Origin: Inia geoffrensis
Taxonomy: Eukaryota; Chordata; Mammalia; Artiodactyla; Iniidae
Direction of reading: 5' to 3'
Assembly: GCA_036417435.1 (NCBI GenBank)
Contig: CM070901.1
Coordinates: 11,940,001-12,004,000 of the forward strand
Length of the DNA: 64,000 bases
The position numbers and the translations under genes were made by a program. This document shows, in pieces, positions 12,101 through 23,524 of the stretch. Every line of letters begins with the position of its first letter. Position 1 is the stretch's first letter. The notes beneath the pieces are model-generated. The model saw only the letters and a list, made by a program, of their open reading frames with translations. It was not told the DNA's origin and made no database searches.

Positions 12101-13444
12101 ATAGTGAATAAGCATGTTGTATCATTCAGGTTTATCAATTTAGCATGTAACAGAAATATAAATAGACTTCAATTAAGAAAATAAAGGATTGATTAGCTCA
12201 CATATTCTACCTATAAGAAGGGTGATAGCTGGCTTACAGGATACATAGAATCAAGGATTTAAATAGCAAGAACATTTTTTCTATGCTTTTCTTTCTGTGG
12301 AGCTTTGAAAAGCCCCAATAGCACATTTTATTCTTCTTCTCATTAAAGGTACTGAATCAACTGAGAATAAATCATAACAGTCAACATTATTACTGATGAT
12401 GCTAAATTGAAAGATATGGCTTAGATATCACAGCCACATTGACTTTCTAAGTGAACCTCTGATTTAGACAGACTTACCCAGCAGTCACAGGTGATGGTGG
12501 GAAAATTATTTTCATCCTGGAGATCATAGCCCTTGCAAGCTGCTCTGTTCCAAAAGGAAGAAGTGGCAGAGCTGAACTGAGTATATCCAATCTTTTTTTT
12601 TTTTTTTCAAATGTATCAGTGAATGAACTGCTCCATTTCCCTATGTAAGATGACAGAAAGGTCCATCAAGTTACTTTAATTGATTTTTTTTTTCCAAACG
12701 AAAAGAAACATGATTTGGGGAGAAGTGGTCCTCACACATTCTACTTCTGTTTACATCTGTTTATATCTAAATGTCATATTCATTCTCTCTTACTGATGAT
12801 CAGTATGTCATGGTAGAAGCGTGATGACTGGTAGTACCCTACTCACGGTCTCAAAACTCAGTGACAGAATTACAAAAATAAAAACAAAATAAAATACAAA
12901 TCAAAAAACTTGTTTCTTCCAGTTCCAAATGGAACATTTCTATTGAAATAGTTTGGCTTAACTTGGGCCATATGCTTATCTCTTGGAAAGTCATTGCACA
13001 CAGTTGAAAGAGGCAACTATCGTTGGCTTGGACTGGGCTTCATGTTAACCCTGAGGGCAGGAAAACAAATATCTTTAGAATAAGAGAAATGGGAAGTAAC
13101 AGTGCTGAGTACACAGAGTAATGGTCTTCAAAAATCCCAAAAAACATGTCTTTAGTTTACCTTTCATCCATTAACAAATATTTAGCTAATGTCTTATTTA
13201 TTGATGAATGCAACACCATCTAATATTTATTTGCACTTCATCATGACACTAGATGCCAAGAAGATCTGGATGCTCAGTCTTTGCTAAATAGACCTGCACT
13301 GCTCTAAATATATCTATAGTCATTCAGTGCCTTCCATCTGAGAGCACATTTCAGTGTATTTAACAAATTGAATTAAATTGAATCAAGTTAACATTGAGCT
13401 TTAAATTCCTATTCATCTCAGATTCTATGACTCTTCAAACTTAA
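9166..13444. other. Largely unrecognised non-coding DNA
   Basis: I see no gene. A block at about 9650-10080 has a moderately GC-richer, repeat-like character ('CCCTACCCAGGGAAGAGGG', 'TTGAACCAACCCATC'), but I cannot assign a family. One MIR sits at 10110-10292. T runs are at 12594-12608 and 12686-12693. Short frames at 10878-11084 and 11698-11967 show no domain. Confidence 0.45.
10110..10292 (+). repeat. MIR SINE fragment
   Basis: 'GCTCTGTGATCTTGGGCAAATCACTTTACC' at the start, then 'TATGTAAAATGGAAATAATAATAGTTCCTAC', and 'CACAGTGCCTGACAAAAGTAC' near 10236. This is the canonical MIR core and 3' part. Confidence 0.78.
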
Positions 13445-13805
13445 AAAACAAGTCATACAGAGAAAGACAAATATTATGTGATATCAATCTAAAAAATAAT
13501 ATAAATGAATCTACATACAAAATGGAAACAAACTCACAGACATAGAAAACAAAACAAACTTTTGATTACCAAAAGAGAAAGGCGGGGAGGGATACATTAG
13601 GAGTATGGGCTTAGTATATACAAACTAATATACATAAAATAGATAAGCAACAAGGATTTACTGTAGAACACAGGGGGCTATATTCAATATCTTATAATAA
13701 TCTATAATGGAAAATAATCTGAAATATACATATAAATGAATCACTTTGCTGTACACCTGAAACTAACACAATATTGTAAATAAACTATACCTCAATAAAA
13801 GAAAA
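13445..13805 (+). repeat. L1 3' end (older subfamily)
   Basis: It has the L1 3' UTR order: 'AAACAAACTCACAGACATAG', 'AGGCGGGGAGGGATACATTAGGAG', 'CACAGGGGGCTATATTCAATATCTT', then 'GAATCACTTTGCTGTACACC' and 'AATATTGTAAATAAACTATACCTCAATAAAA'. It is 5'-truncated and more diverged than the young tails. Confidence 0.85.
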
Positions 13806-14629
13806 AACTCACCAGTAAAAAAAAAGCAAATCATAGGACTATTAATAATTTTTCTTCTTTTTTTCCTCATATTCCTCTTTGCTCTCCTTGCTATTTTAAT
13901 TGCAATTGACCTGTTTACTCTGAATTCTCTTGGACTTTATCAACAACCAAAATGCAGCATGTTTTTTGATATTTAGGAAAGCTTATATAATTTTTGGCTG
14001 ATTCATGCGTATTAGGAAATTCCATAGTCATATAATGCGAATAACTTCTCAGAGTAAAAAAGTCAGCATTTAAGTATTTTCTTCACATTATCCATAGAGG
14101 GTCCTATAAAGGCAAGTGAAGACATGTTTATGTATGGAAGAATACTCATAGAAATTTTAGACAATGAGTTTAAAATCTAGAAGTGGTGGTAAGTTTATTT
14201 TTTCTGTTGTTTTGAGACTTGAAAAATATTATATCATGACAAAAGTTGCAATTTATATAAGAATTTCTAGAAAGAGAATTAATTTTTGCACTCAGAATTT
14301 ATATTTGATATCAATACTATACTTTTCATACACACCAAGGACATCAGAATAAATAAGACAAGCAAGGACAATTCTCTTATGGAGTTTACATTTTAGTGAG
14401 ATAAACAAACAGCAAACAGTTAATAAGATAATTTTACATAGTTTTAAGAGCTCTGATGTGAGACAGCCAGTGTGTGGATGAACCATGCTGGGAGGTGTAT
14501 ATGGTAGTTTTTGTCAGGTCAAGATAAGAGACTTGAATGTTATTTTATGAGTGAATGAATGTTACAAAAGAGTTTTTATCAAAGACGTAATTTGATGTGA
14601 GTATGTTTATTCTTTGTTCTGATATTATT
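13806..14629. other. No gene recognised
   Basis: AT-rich non-coding. The part from 14370 to 14600 has words ('GAGCTCTGATGTGAG', 'CAAAGACGTAATTTGATGTGAG') that resemble a dispersed mammalian repeat I cannot name. Frames at 14164-14352 and 14292-14486 show no domain. Confidence 0.4.
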
Positions 14630-15289
14630 GTTTGATATTAATGTAGTCAATCTTTCTTTTGATTCGTGTTTGCATGATATATATATTTACTTCTATCCTT
14701 TTACTTTTAACCTACCTCTATCATTATACTTGAAGTGAGTTTCTTAGAGACAACATATAGTTGGGTAATTTTTAACCAATCTGACAATCTTTATATTGTA
14801 ATTTTTGTGCTTAAACTTTTAATGAAATTATATTTTTAATATAATTATTGATGTGAATTTAGGTCTACCATTTTTTATTTGTTTTTTTCTTTGTTCCCTC
14901 TGTTTCTTGTTCCTCTGTTTCCCATTTTCTGCTTTCTTTGAGATTACTTCAACTTTCTGAGTATCCCATTTTAACTTATCAACTATATTTTTACTACATC
15001 TCTTTGGATCATTTTACATTTAGTGTTTGATGTAATAATTATAATATACATACTTAAGTTTTCAAAGTCTACTTAGAACCAGCATTTTACCATTTCAAGT
15101 GAAATATAGAAAATCTACATTTACATACATTTAAACAGCTTTATACAACATCAAACATCAAATATATTTAAATAACTCAAGAGGAGAATAATCGTTTATT
15201 ACATATATCCAAGCACCACATGCATTACTTATTCTGTTTTATAATTCGCTGACTTTTTTTTTTTAAGTATTATAATGATTCCTGGTTTG

Positions 15290-15420
15290 TTTGTTTGCTT
15301 ATTTATTTAATCGAAGTAAAATTGACGTATAACATTATGTTAGTTTCAGATGTACAACATAATGATTCAAAATTTGCATATACTGGGAAATGATCACCAC
15401 AATAAGTTAATTTGCAATTT
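15290..15420 (-). repeat. L1 3'-end-like fragment
   Basis: 'TTTAATCGAAGTAAAATTGACGTATAAC' and 'TTAGTTTCAGATGTACAACATAATGATTCA' match the reversed 3' end of older L1 subfamilies. It sits between ORF2-start and ORF1 text of the surrounding L1, which suggests a nested insertion. Confidence 0.6.
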
Positions 15421-15578
15421 GTCATTATTCATTCTTGATAGTCTAAATTTCCTTCTAGTATCATTTCCTTTCTGTCTAAAGGTATTCTAGCAATTTCTTA
15501 GCGTAGATCTTCTGGTGATTTTTTTTTTTTTTTTAGCTTTCCTTTATTTGAGAATATCTTAATTTCATGTTCATTCTT

Positions 15579-15780
15579 TTTTTTTTTTTCTTTTGTGGTA
15601 CGCGGGCCTCTTGTGGCCTCTGCTGTTGTGGAGGACAGGCTCTGGACATGCAGGCCCAGCGACCATGGCCCATGGGCCCAGCCGCTCCGCGGCATGTGGG
15701 ATCCTCCCGGACCGGGGCACGAACCCACGTCCCCTGTATCAGCAGGCGGACTCCCAACCACTGCGCCACCAGGGAAGCCC
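15579..15780 (-). mobile_element. CHR SINE, young, with TSD
   Basis: This is a tRNA-derived cetacean SINE inserted in reverse: T run, 'GGTACGCGGGCCTC' at the left, and the tRNA-like head at the right ('CTGCGCCACCAGGGAAGCCC'). Duplication TCATGTTCATTCTT at 15565-15578 and 15781-15794. Reverse-strand A-box-like motif at the right end. It is low in divergence and nested in the old L1. Open frames of 67-87 aa across it are chance. Confidence 0.93.
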
Positions 15781-16390
15781 TCATGTTCATTCTTAAAGAA
15801 TATTTCCAGTTGATATAAAATTCTAGGTTTTAAATTCTTTTCATCAGCACTCTAAAAATGATGTTTCACTTATTTTTTTCCTGTTTTCCATAGTTTCTGA
15901 GGAGAAATCTATAGTCCTTCAAATTATCTTCTTCTATAGGTGCATTGTTTTCCTCTGATTTTAGGATGTTTTTCTCTCTTTAGTTTTCAGCTGTTTAATT
16001 AAGATGTGTTTGGATGTGGGTTTCTTTAAGATTACCTTTTCTGAGGATTCCCTAAGCTTCTTGAATTTGTAGGTTTATGTCTTTTACTACTTTGGAAAGT
16101 TTTATGTCTTTATTTCTCTATTTTTTTCTTCCTGCACAGTTTTTCCTGTCTTTACTCAACTCGACACAAAATTTATAACTTTTGTTACCGTCCCACGTGT
16201 CACTGGTGTTTTCTTTATTTTTTCAATCTTTTACCTTTATTGTCCAGATAGGATAATTTCTACTGTTCTATCTTCAAGATCAGTGACTTTTCTCTTTCAT
16301 CTCATCATAGCTACTGAGCCCATACAGTGAGGACATTGTTGTCACTGCTGTTGTCTTTTAGTCGCTCTTATTTTTTGAGTATTTCATAGT

Positions 16391-16826
16391 ACAGGTATTC
16401 CCTGATTTCCAAAGGCTTGCTTTATGCTGCTTTACTTTTAGGAAAGACCAACAAAAGTACCTGTTGTCACTAAGCAATAGAAATCTGTGGAGAGGATTTT
16501 TGCTTTCACAAAAAAAGGGTGAAAAGTGAAAATTCTGATGGCTTTCAGCTTTTTTTTGCAGGGAGATGTTATTGAAGGAGAGCCACCCAGCAGCAAAAGT
16601 GGCACCACCAAGCTGCCTCCCTGGGAACCACACTCAGCATGTCAACATCAAGCAGGCACAGCTCTGAACTGTGTCTGAGAACATCTGTGCTTCATCTCCA
16701 TTTATTTTGTGCATCCGTTAGCAAGACGTGTCCTAAGGTAGTGCTTCTTAGCTTTACATCATTTCAGCTCAGGAAAGGTTTCATAGGAACCCTCTGTTTT
16801 CCGAAAGCAGGGGAAACATGGAGTTG
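16391..16826. mobile_element. DNA-transposon relic with terminal inverted repeats
   Basis: The left end ACAGGTATTCCCTGATTTCC and the right end CCGAAAGCAGGGGAAACATG (16801-16820) are imperfect inverted repeats of each other. Paired inner blocks support this: 'CTTTATGCTGCTTTACTTTTAGGAAAGACC' near 16421 and 'CTTAGCTTTACATCATTTCAGCTCAGGAAAGG' near 16748. At about 435 bp with no coding capacity it is a non-autonomous element of a family widespread in mammals. The family name and TSD are not determined. Confidence 0.65.
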
Positions 16827-17741
16827 CTTTTAAAAACTTTGATGGACACTTACAACATCTATGTCATCTCAATGTTGACAAATATTAGTGATCTTTTCTC
16901 ATGTAAGGTGAAATTTTCCTGACTCTTTATATTCCAAGTAATTTTAGATTACATCCTGGATTTTTTTGAATAATGCATTATACAATACTGGCTCTTACTT
17001 AAATCTCTTGAAGTATGTAATTTCTGTTTTAGCAGACAGTCAAACCCTTTGGACTCAGGCTGCAAGTCCTGACCAGCTTTTTCTGTGTTCTGATTGTAAT
17101 ACCAGTTCTGTTTTTTCAAAGTCTTTGCAGTGCTATTTGAATATGGCCAGAATGTGAGATACTCAGTTGCTAGTCTGGGACCTTGGCAGCAATACACCTT
17201 TTAGTTCAGTTGTAAAAAAATCTTTGTGATAGCATTTACTATCAGATTCATAAGACCTGAAGAGTTTATAAGCAACTTTATGGGGTCAGTTTGCAAAGCT
17301 TCTCCTCCTCAGCAATCTCCTTGGTACTTACTGGTTCCCCAGAAGTCCCCATTTTTGTCTTTTTTTCCAGAAAGCTCAGGTTGTATGTAACCTGTTTTGT
17401 TCACACACTACCTGCATTGAAGGAACGCAGTAGCATTCCTGTCCAGAGCCAAGTTGCCGGATGTCAGAGAAAGAAAAAAAGCAATTGAGGTTTGCACTCC
17501 TGGGACGAGCATATCTGCAGTCGGAGAGGAAGGTTATTCTTCTTCAGAGTTTTAATACCTGTGGTTCTTTGATGCCTCTGCTGTCACCGTCAGGAGATCC
17601 TTATGCCATTCTTTGAGCTTGAACTTCAGGATTTTTCTCTGTCTGTGCTGATGTTCCTACTGGGTTTTGGGTTGCCTTATGTCCAGAGTAGAAGATATTA
17701 AATTGAAAAGAAGGTGCTGCTTTAGTATTCCTTTAAAATGA
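16827..17741. other. No gene recognised
   Basis: Non-coding sequence with slightly higher GC from 17280 to 17700. I see no family signature or domain in the short frames at 16949-17197, 16966-17157 and 17291-17488. Confidence 0.4.
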
Positions 17742-17932
17742 TTCTTAATTTCTTGAGAAACCTCCATACTGTTGTCCACAGTGGCTGCACCAATTTACAT
17801 TCCCACCAACAGTGCACCCAGGTGTCCTTTTCTCCACACCCTCGACAGCACTTGAAATCTCTTGTCTTTTAGATAATAGACCTTCTAACAGGTGTGAGGG
17901 GACATATTGTGGTTTTGATCTGCATTTATGGA
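17742..17932 (-). repeat. L1 ORF2 fragment
   Basis: On the plus strand: 'GAGAAACCTCCATACTGTTGTCCACAGTGGCTGCACCAATTTAC', 'TTCCCACCAACAGTGC', 'TTTTGATCTGCATTTA'. This is the reversed ORF2 stretch around the cysteine-rich C-terminus. Confidence 0.9.
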
Positions 17933-18268
17933 CTGACTTGAATGAAGAAAGACCTTCCCCTGCACGTGGGGCACGCTAGAGCCTGAACGGACCTTGGGTC
18001 TAGTGGGGCAGGGCGTAGAGTGCAGGAGCTTGTGGTGGCTCGAGATGAAGGGGTTAGGTGTTATTTTTCTTCCACTCGAGCTGCTGGGGTCCACAACATC
18101 AATAAGTGCTTGTCTGTAAGGATGGTTTAGATCCTCAGTTGCTCCTCTAGGTCCAGCAACAAGGGACCAGGACAGGCAGCCGTAGTAGGTAGAGCTGTGG
18201 TTTGCACACACTTGGCTGTGGGGACCAGCAGAAAGAGCTTGTGCATGGCAGAAGCTGGTTGTGGACAC
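17933..18268. other. GC-richer block, possibly part of an LTR or L1 5' relic
   Basis: Higher GC than its surroundings, with no recognisable coding. It lies between an L1 fragment and a possible LTR. A minus-strand frame at 17885-18268 (127 aa) has no domain I recognise and spans the L1 junction, so I do not call a gene. Confidence 0.3.
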
Positions 18269-18582
18269 TGTAAGAAAATATTAAACAGAAACCTCAGTTA
18301 AACAGTTGGGAGAACAGAATGGGGAGCTCTCCAGAGCTGAGACCATAGCAGAGCTCAACAGGAAGGAGAAAGACTCCTCTTCTTTCCCGGCAAGAACTCA
18401 GCCAATGAAAAGCCACGGACTGTCTTTGATTATGTCTGCCCTTTCAATGTTCTTTTCCCCTCCATTGCATTGGGGGAACTTGTTTACCATGGTTGCAGAC
18501 CCTAAACTGCAATTCTCTGCTGATCCCAATAAACCCACCTTTGCTGGAAAAATATCTTGCAGTCTATGTATTTTAGGCCAAC
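18269..18582 (+). repeat. Possible solo LTR of an endogenous retrovirus
   Basis: It begins with TG (TGTAAGAAAATATT) and ends near CCAACA. It has CCAAT-like 'CAGCCAATGAAAAGCC' near 18399 and a polyadenylation-type 'CCCAATAAACCCACCTTTGCTGG' near 18525, a layout like class I LTRs. No retroviral coding sequence is adjacent. Boundaries and TSD are not established. It could be another repeat type. Confidence 0.35.
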
Positions 18583-19600
18583 AATACACATGCAGGGTCA
18601 GCAGCAAGGGCCAGAATTGGCAACTGCATGGGCCCCGGCTGCTAGTGTGCACTCCTGCAGCTGCAGGGTCTTGCCACAGGGGTGCATAAAGCAGTGGAGG
18701 TACTGCTGTGACAGGTTTCAGGCTGGACGGCTAACAGGTGAGCCCAGCAGTGTAGGCCAGTGAGCATAAGTAGACCCAAATCTGGGCTCACAGGCAGCAA
18801 ATCCATCAGCATCCAGGGCTGGGATTGCAGGGTGTCACCATGGATGCACACACAGTAATGGACCCTGGTGATGGGAATCATGCAGGGCACCATGCAGGTG
18901 AACAGCTGGCGGGGTTGGGCTATCTGCCAGTGTGGATCCTGGGCTCATGCTGGGGCTGGGGCTGGAGGGTACAATGAGGGATTCAGGCAGCTGTCATCTG
19001 CAAACCTGAATATCTGTGGGGTGAAAATGGGTGAAATCTGTAGGTCATCCACAGCGACTGTCCCAAGGAAGTTATTTTCTCAGTTACAAGAACTGCTGGG
19101 GTCCTCTGCAGAGCAGGTCACTGGGAATTGTCATTTCTACAGCTACGTGGCTGATTTGGTAGCCTCTTCTCTTCTTCCTTGCCCCTAGCCATCTATGTAG
19201 CATGTCTCACCTTGGCCAGTCTCTGTGTGGGGTAAAGGCAAAGGGGGTTCCTCATGCAAAGCCCCAAAAGACTGGGGAAGCTGGTAACCTAACCTGCTTT
19301 TCCTTTCCAAGTGAGAGGAACTGTTTCTAGCTGGGTTCTTCCCTCTTGGCCCTGAGCAGTGCTGGGCAGGGGAATGAGGTGATGCAGGTGAGATGAAGCT
19401 GTTCTTTCTTCCCTTTTTGTGTGTTATTCTCGGGTTATTTGTTCCACTGAGTTGCTGAAGTTTCTTAAGTAGATTCCTGAGCTCTCCCAGAACTATTTTT
19501 TGTTCATGGATAGCTGTCTAACTATTGATCCTTGTTTGGGGCTTAAGGCTGGGGTCTCCAACTCCACCATTTTAGTGGTGCCACTCCTCTTAACTCTTAC
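18583..19600 (-). repeat. GC-richer repeat-like block, perhaps an old L1 5' UTR
   Basis: About 1 kb of GC-richer, purine/CTGGGG-rich DNA, including 'GCTGGGGCTGGGGCTGGAGGG' near 18949 and 'TCCTCTGCAGAGCAGGTCACTGGG' near 19101. It ends with 'CCAACTCCACCATTTTAG' near 19558, which on the minus strand resembles the YY1-type start of L1 5' UTRs. The L1 fragment to the left is also on the minus strand. No frame encodes a recognisable protein. The assignment is tentative. Confidence 0.3.
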
Positions 19601-21117
19601 TGACATCATTATAGATCACCTGTGTCCCCAAAGAACTACAGAAGGTGCTCTGGCAAAGCTCAGCTGTAATCTGTGTTCTTAATGTTATGCTATGCTTAGT
19701 CTGTAACATAATAAATATTTAAGAGTGATAGAAGAGACTAGTCTTTGGGTCATGCCTCATATAAGTTAAGTTATGATAGGGGATGAGTACTGATAGGAAC
19801 ACTGAGACTAATCGAATGGTAATTTTTGGATATTTAACTGATTTGTTCACAGATCAGCAGTAGGGATCTACAGCAGTTCCTTGACCAAGAGAGTGACGTG
19901 ATAAACAACAATTTTGGGAAATTGATCTGGAAGTATAACATTTGCTGGACAGGGATTGGGAAATTGATCTGGAAGTATAACTTGCACCGGACAGGGGAGA
20001 CACTGAAGATTAAAACAGTATATTCAGAATCAATAGAGGGGGGATATAATGAGAACTGGTGATAATAGAAATGAAGAATAGTGGGTCATGCTCAGAGATA
20101 TTTTAAGGGAAAATTAGTAGTTATTAGGCATTTTGAACTTGAAAGAGAAGAAAATATTTTAGATATGTTGATTTTGAAATGCCCTAGAGAGAGTCAAGGG
20201 AGACATTACCTGCATGTTTCTGAAAATTTGATAGTAGAATCCAGATAAGAGTCTAAGACCATTAAAATACATAAACATCACTCCAAACAGTGACTGAAGT
20301 GGTGGAAAAGAGGAAGAAAATTGTACATGTCATGGGAAAGCCTGATATTTTGGGTGGAGAGTACTGTGTATCTTAATGTCTGTTTGGAATACAAGAAAAC
20401 GCTTAAGTAAAAATGCCTTTGACAGTTTGAAAGATACTTTTAAAACCATGTTTTCTTCATCTTAATGCCCTTTGATTACATTTTAGAAGGGGTTATTTTA
20501 CTTCCCTTACAACATTGTTGAATTTCTCTGTGTAATTAGACTTAAGTGATTTAAAGTGCTACCTCAGACTTAAGAACTTTAGTCATTTTTTTTTTAAAGG
20601 TAAAAATTATGTCATGGAAAATGAAGTTTTTATCTTTTATTTGTTTTTCTTTCTTTAATTCAACTGTTTTAAAATGTCATCTTTTCTTATAAAAGTGAAT
20701 ATTTGGATATCTGTTCTCTTTTTCTAGAACAAGGATAATAATAATGTTAAATTAATGTTTAAATCCTATTCTGAATTAAGCATATCCCCACACATTGATA
20801 ATAATTCATGTTTATGTTTTAGATGTTCAATTCCCCTCTGTGATTTTAAGATACACTGAGTCCTGAGAAAATAATTTAATGAAATTATTATTTTTATGTG
20901 TAGTTGAATTTAATGTTCAAATACATTAAACTGATTATGAAAAAAATGGTAGCCAACTTCAGTAATGAATAAATAGTGATGTCATCTATTATTGTTTAGA
21001 ATTAACTTCAGGGAACATAATGAGCTAGTAGTTATGCTGAAAAGAACTAAGAAGGGTGACTGCCAATACCAATTTACATTTGTGCTTTCATTTGTAAATT
21101 GTTTTAGATTAAAAAGG
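19601..21117. other. No gene recognised; contains a short tandem duplication
   Basis: AT-rich non-coding sequence. A 42-bp-period direct duplication lies at 19914-19997. No open frame has recognisable content. Confidence 0.45.
19914..19997. repeat. Two-copy tandem duplication, period 42 bp
   Basis: TTGGGAAATTGATCTGGAAG starts at 19914 and again at 19956. After 'TATAAC' the copies continue with similar 'TTGCtGGACAGGG' and 'TTGCaccGGACAGGGG'. A local duplication that has since diverged slightly. Confidence 0.85.
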
Positions 21118-21496
21118 ATTTTTTACCTTTGTTGATGTGCATGGGTTTTCTCCAGTTGCAGAGAGCGGAGGCTATCCTTCGTCGGGGCACGCAGGCTTCT
21201 CATTGCAGTGGCTTTTCTTGTTGCGGAACAAGGGCTCTAGGTACACAGGCTTCAATAGTTGCAGCACATGGGCTCAGTGGTGGTGGCACGAGGGCCCTAG
21301 AGCATGCAGGCTTCAGCAGTTGCATTGCTTGGGCTCAGTAGTTGTGGTGCACGGGCTCTAGAGCACAGGCTCAGTAGTTGTGGCCCATGGGCTTAGTTGC
21401 TCCACAGTATGTGGGATCTTCCCAGACCAGGGATCGAACCCATGTCCCCTGCATTGGCAAGTGGATTCTCAACCACTGTGCCACCAGGGAAGTCCC
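21118..21496 (-). mobile_element. Long-form CHR SINE
   Basis: The tRNA-like head is at the right ('CCACTGTGCCACCAGGGAAGTCCC'). A long body contains repeated 'GGGCTC(A/T)..AGTAGTTGTGG' motifs, and the tail end is near 21124. The full text matches the longer CHR type also seen at 46438-46753 and 50972-51311. It is more diverged than the short GC-rich copies. Open frames of 60-74 aa over it are chance. Confidence 0.85.
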
Positions 21497-23223
21497 ATAA
21501 ATACAGATTTTGAGTTCAAAATTACAAACAGGTTGTTTTTGATAAATGCACCTCATTTTTGGTAATAATGAAATATATGCACCATACATTTGAATGTTGA
21601 AATGAATTATTTATATTACAATATAAACTCTAAAATTTTGACAGTAAAAATGCTTTCATTCAGAATAAGTTCACATACAAATTTCATAGAAGCTATTTAC
21701 TAATAAATAGTATTTGGATAATAATCAAAAATAAGAACTAAAAAATTGTACAGATTAATTATTTATCCTAAAATATCATGTACAAATAAAACTCTTTATT
21801 TTGACGTATGTAGAAATCTGAAGCTAAAATTTCCTGCACTAATATAATACATCCAAGTTTCCAACACACACAAAAACTTGTAGACTACTATAATACAAAT
21901 AATCCCAGGGTAAAATTGTAGTGTTGTTTTTTTCAACATCTGAATTATCTTTTTGAAATCAAGAAGTATCAAAAATTTGAAGACACACATGAAACTGATT
22001 ATCTCAATAGTTTTGATGTGATGTCAAACTAACAAGACAAGGTGTAATTTCCTTTTGGTTTGACTATAGGCCAATCTAGGTCTCATTTGGATGAAGGCAA
22101 AATTTTATTTCTACTTTTATTTTGTTTTCTCACATAAACCTTTGTATATCGCTTTTGGAGTTCAAACTGAAATAAATTCCTGACAGTTCTCCAAGGATTC
22201 AGGTTCTGAGATTTATTTGATATCTTTACATTGGATAAAACACATTTTTTTTTATATCTTATTCTTACAAGATACCTAAGGAAAGTATTGCTGACTCTAA
22301 CTCAAATATCTCTTAACCAAAGGAGGTAGAGCTATTCATACTCACATTCCTTTCATTTATTGCTTTAAATTAAACAAACAACAATAGGGAAAATATTAAA
22401 ATGGAATTAAAAGTTTGAACTCAAAAGAAACTCTATCCCACAGCTTTTTGACACAATGAGTATGTAATCACAGGAGGGCTTGGCATATCTTTATTCATTA
22501 TGACAATTTTTCTTCAAGTTGTTCATGATTTCTTAACAACTGACAGGTGTCATGGAGATGCCAGTAACAAGGGGATCATGAAGATGTTCTTTTTTATGAA
22601 GTTCAATCTATAGCTGTTTAAAGACAACTTGATCTAACATAGTAATGCTTTAATGAAAACAGCAAAAGCACTATTTGGCTCAATTTACAGACTTGAAATA
22701 GAGAATTATGTCAGATAAATTGTGGTTTGCTTGTTGGATGGTTGGGTGGGTGGTGGTCAGTTTTTTGACTGAAGTAAAGTGTGAATAGAGAACATCATAA
22801 TAAAGTGGCAAAACTGGAGTATACACTTGCAGAGAGCCAGCCAAGCCTACAAGAGTCAATAAGTCCTGAGAATATGATACCCTACCCTTGTTTTATTTAA
22901 TTTTTAAAGTGGAAATATGATCCTCTGTGCCACCAAGCTTGCATCTATGTGTCAAGATTATTTTTTCATCTTTTTCTGGGAAAATTCAAACCTTTTCTGA
23001 AATCAGTGTCTTTTTGTACTCTAGCTATTTGGGTACATATACCATGACAGAAAATAGATATTTAATATCTGAAAACTATCTTGTGCTTTTTATTGGAATA
23101 ATTTCTTTCATTTATTCATTTTTTAAGGTTGAAATAGTGTTTTACTGTGTCATAACTATCAACTAAGTAGGAGGTTATATATTTAAATTACAGATATTTC
23201 AGTAGTTAATTCTTATCAAAGTG
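21497..23223. other. No gene recognised
   Basis: AT-rich non-coding DNA up to the insertion point of the full-length L1. Short frames at 21796-21990 and 22927-23166 lack recognisable domains. Confidence 0.45.
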
Positions 23224-23236
23224 AGATTCATTCTTT
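23224..23236. repeat. Target-site duplication, left copy
   Basis: AGATTCATTCTTT lies directly before the T run that is the reversed L1 poly(A) tail. It is identical to 30576-30588. Confidence 0.92.
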
Positions 23237-23281
23237 TTTTTTTTTTTTTTATTTTATTTTATTTTATTATTATTTTTTTTT
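23237..23281 (-). other. L1 poly(A) tail
   Basis: On the plus strand this is a T run with several ATTTT units, that is an A tail containing TAAAA repeats on the L1 strand. Such patterned tails arise during target-primed reverse transcription and later slippage. Confidence 0.88.
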
Positions 23282-23289
23282 TTAACATC

Positions 23290-23295
23290 TTTATT
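23290..23295 (-). promoter_or_regulatory. L1 polyadenylation signal AATAAA
   Basis: Plus-strand TTTATT equals AATAAA on the L1 strand, about 9 bases before the A tail. Position and sequence fit the 3' end signal of L1 transcripts. Confidence 0.85.
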
Positions 23296-23524
23296 GGGTT
23301 GAAATTGCTCTACAATAGTGTGTCAGTTTCTACTTTATAACAAAGTGAATCAGTTATATATATACAGACGTTCACATATTTCTTCCCTCTTGCGTCTCCC
23401 TCCTTCCTTCCCTCCCTATCCCACCCCTCCAGGCAGTCACAAAGCACCGAGCTGATATCCCTGTGCCAAGCGGCTGCTTCCCATTAGCTATTTACCTTAC
23501 GTTTGTTAGTATATATATGTCCAT

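Larger units (their letters stand above)
14630..16370 (-). mobile_element. Old broken L1: ORF2 start, spacer, ORF1
   Basis: The plus strand reads as reversed L1. Text for the ORF2 5' end lies at about 14640-14870 ('GAGTTTCTTAGAGACAACATATAGTTGGG'). The inter-ORF stretch is to its right. ORF1 text lies at about 15440-16340 ('TTTCTGAGGAGAAATCTATAGTCCTTCAAATT', 'GTAGGTTTATGTCTTTTAC', 'TCTATCTTCAAGATCAGTGAC'). No frame is intact. A 3'-end-like L1 piece at 15290-15420 and a young SINE at 15579-15780 are nested inside. Confidence 0.72.

Noticed and set aside
17885..18268. 127-aa minus-strand frame, and a 127-aa plus frame at 18306-18689
   Set aside because: The first crosses an L1 fragment boundary and the second crosses a possible LTR. 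Neither has a domain, and GC-richer DNA gives longer chance frames.
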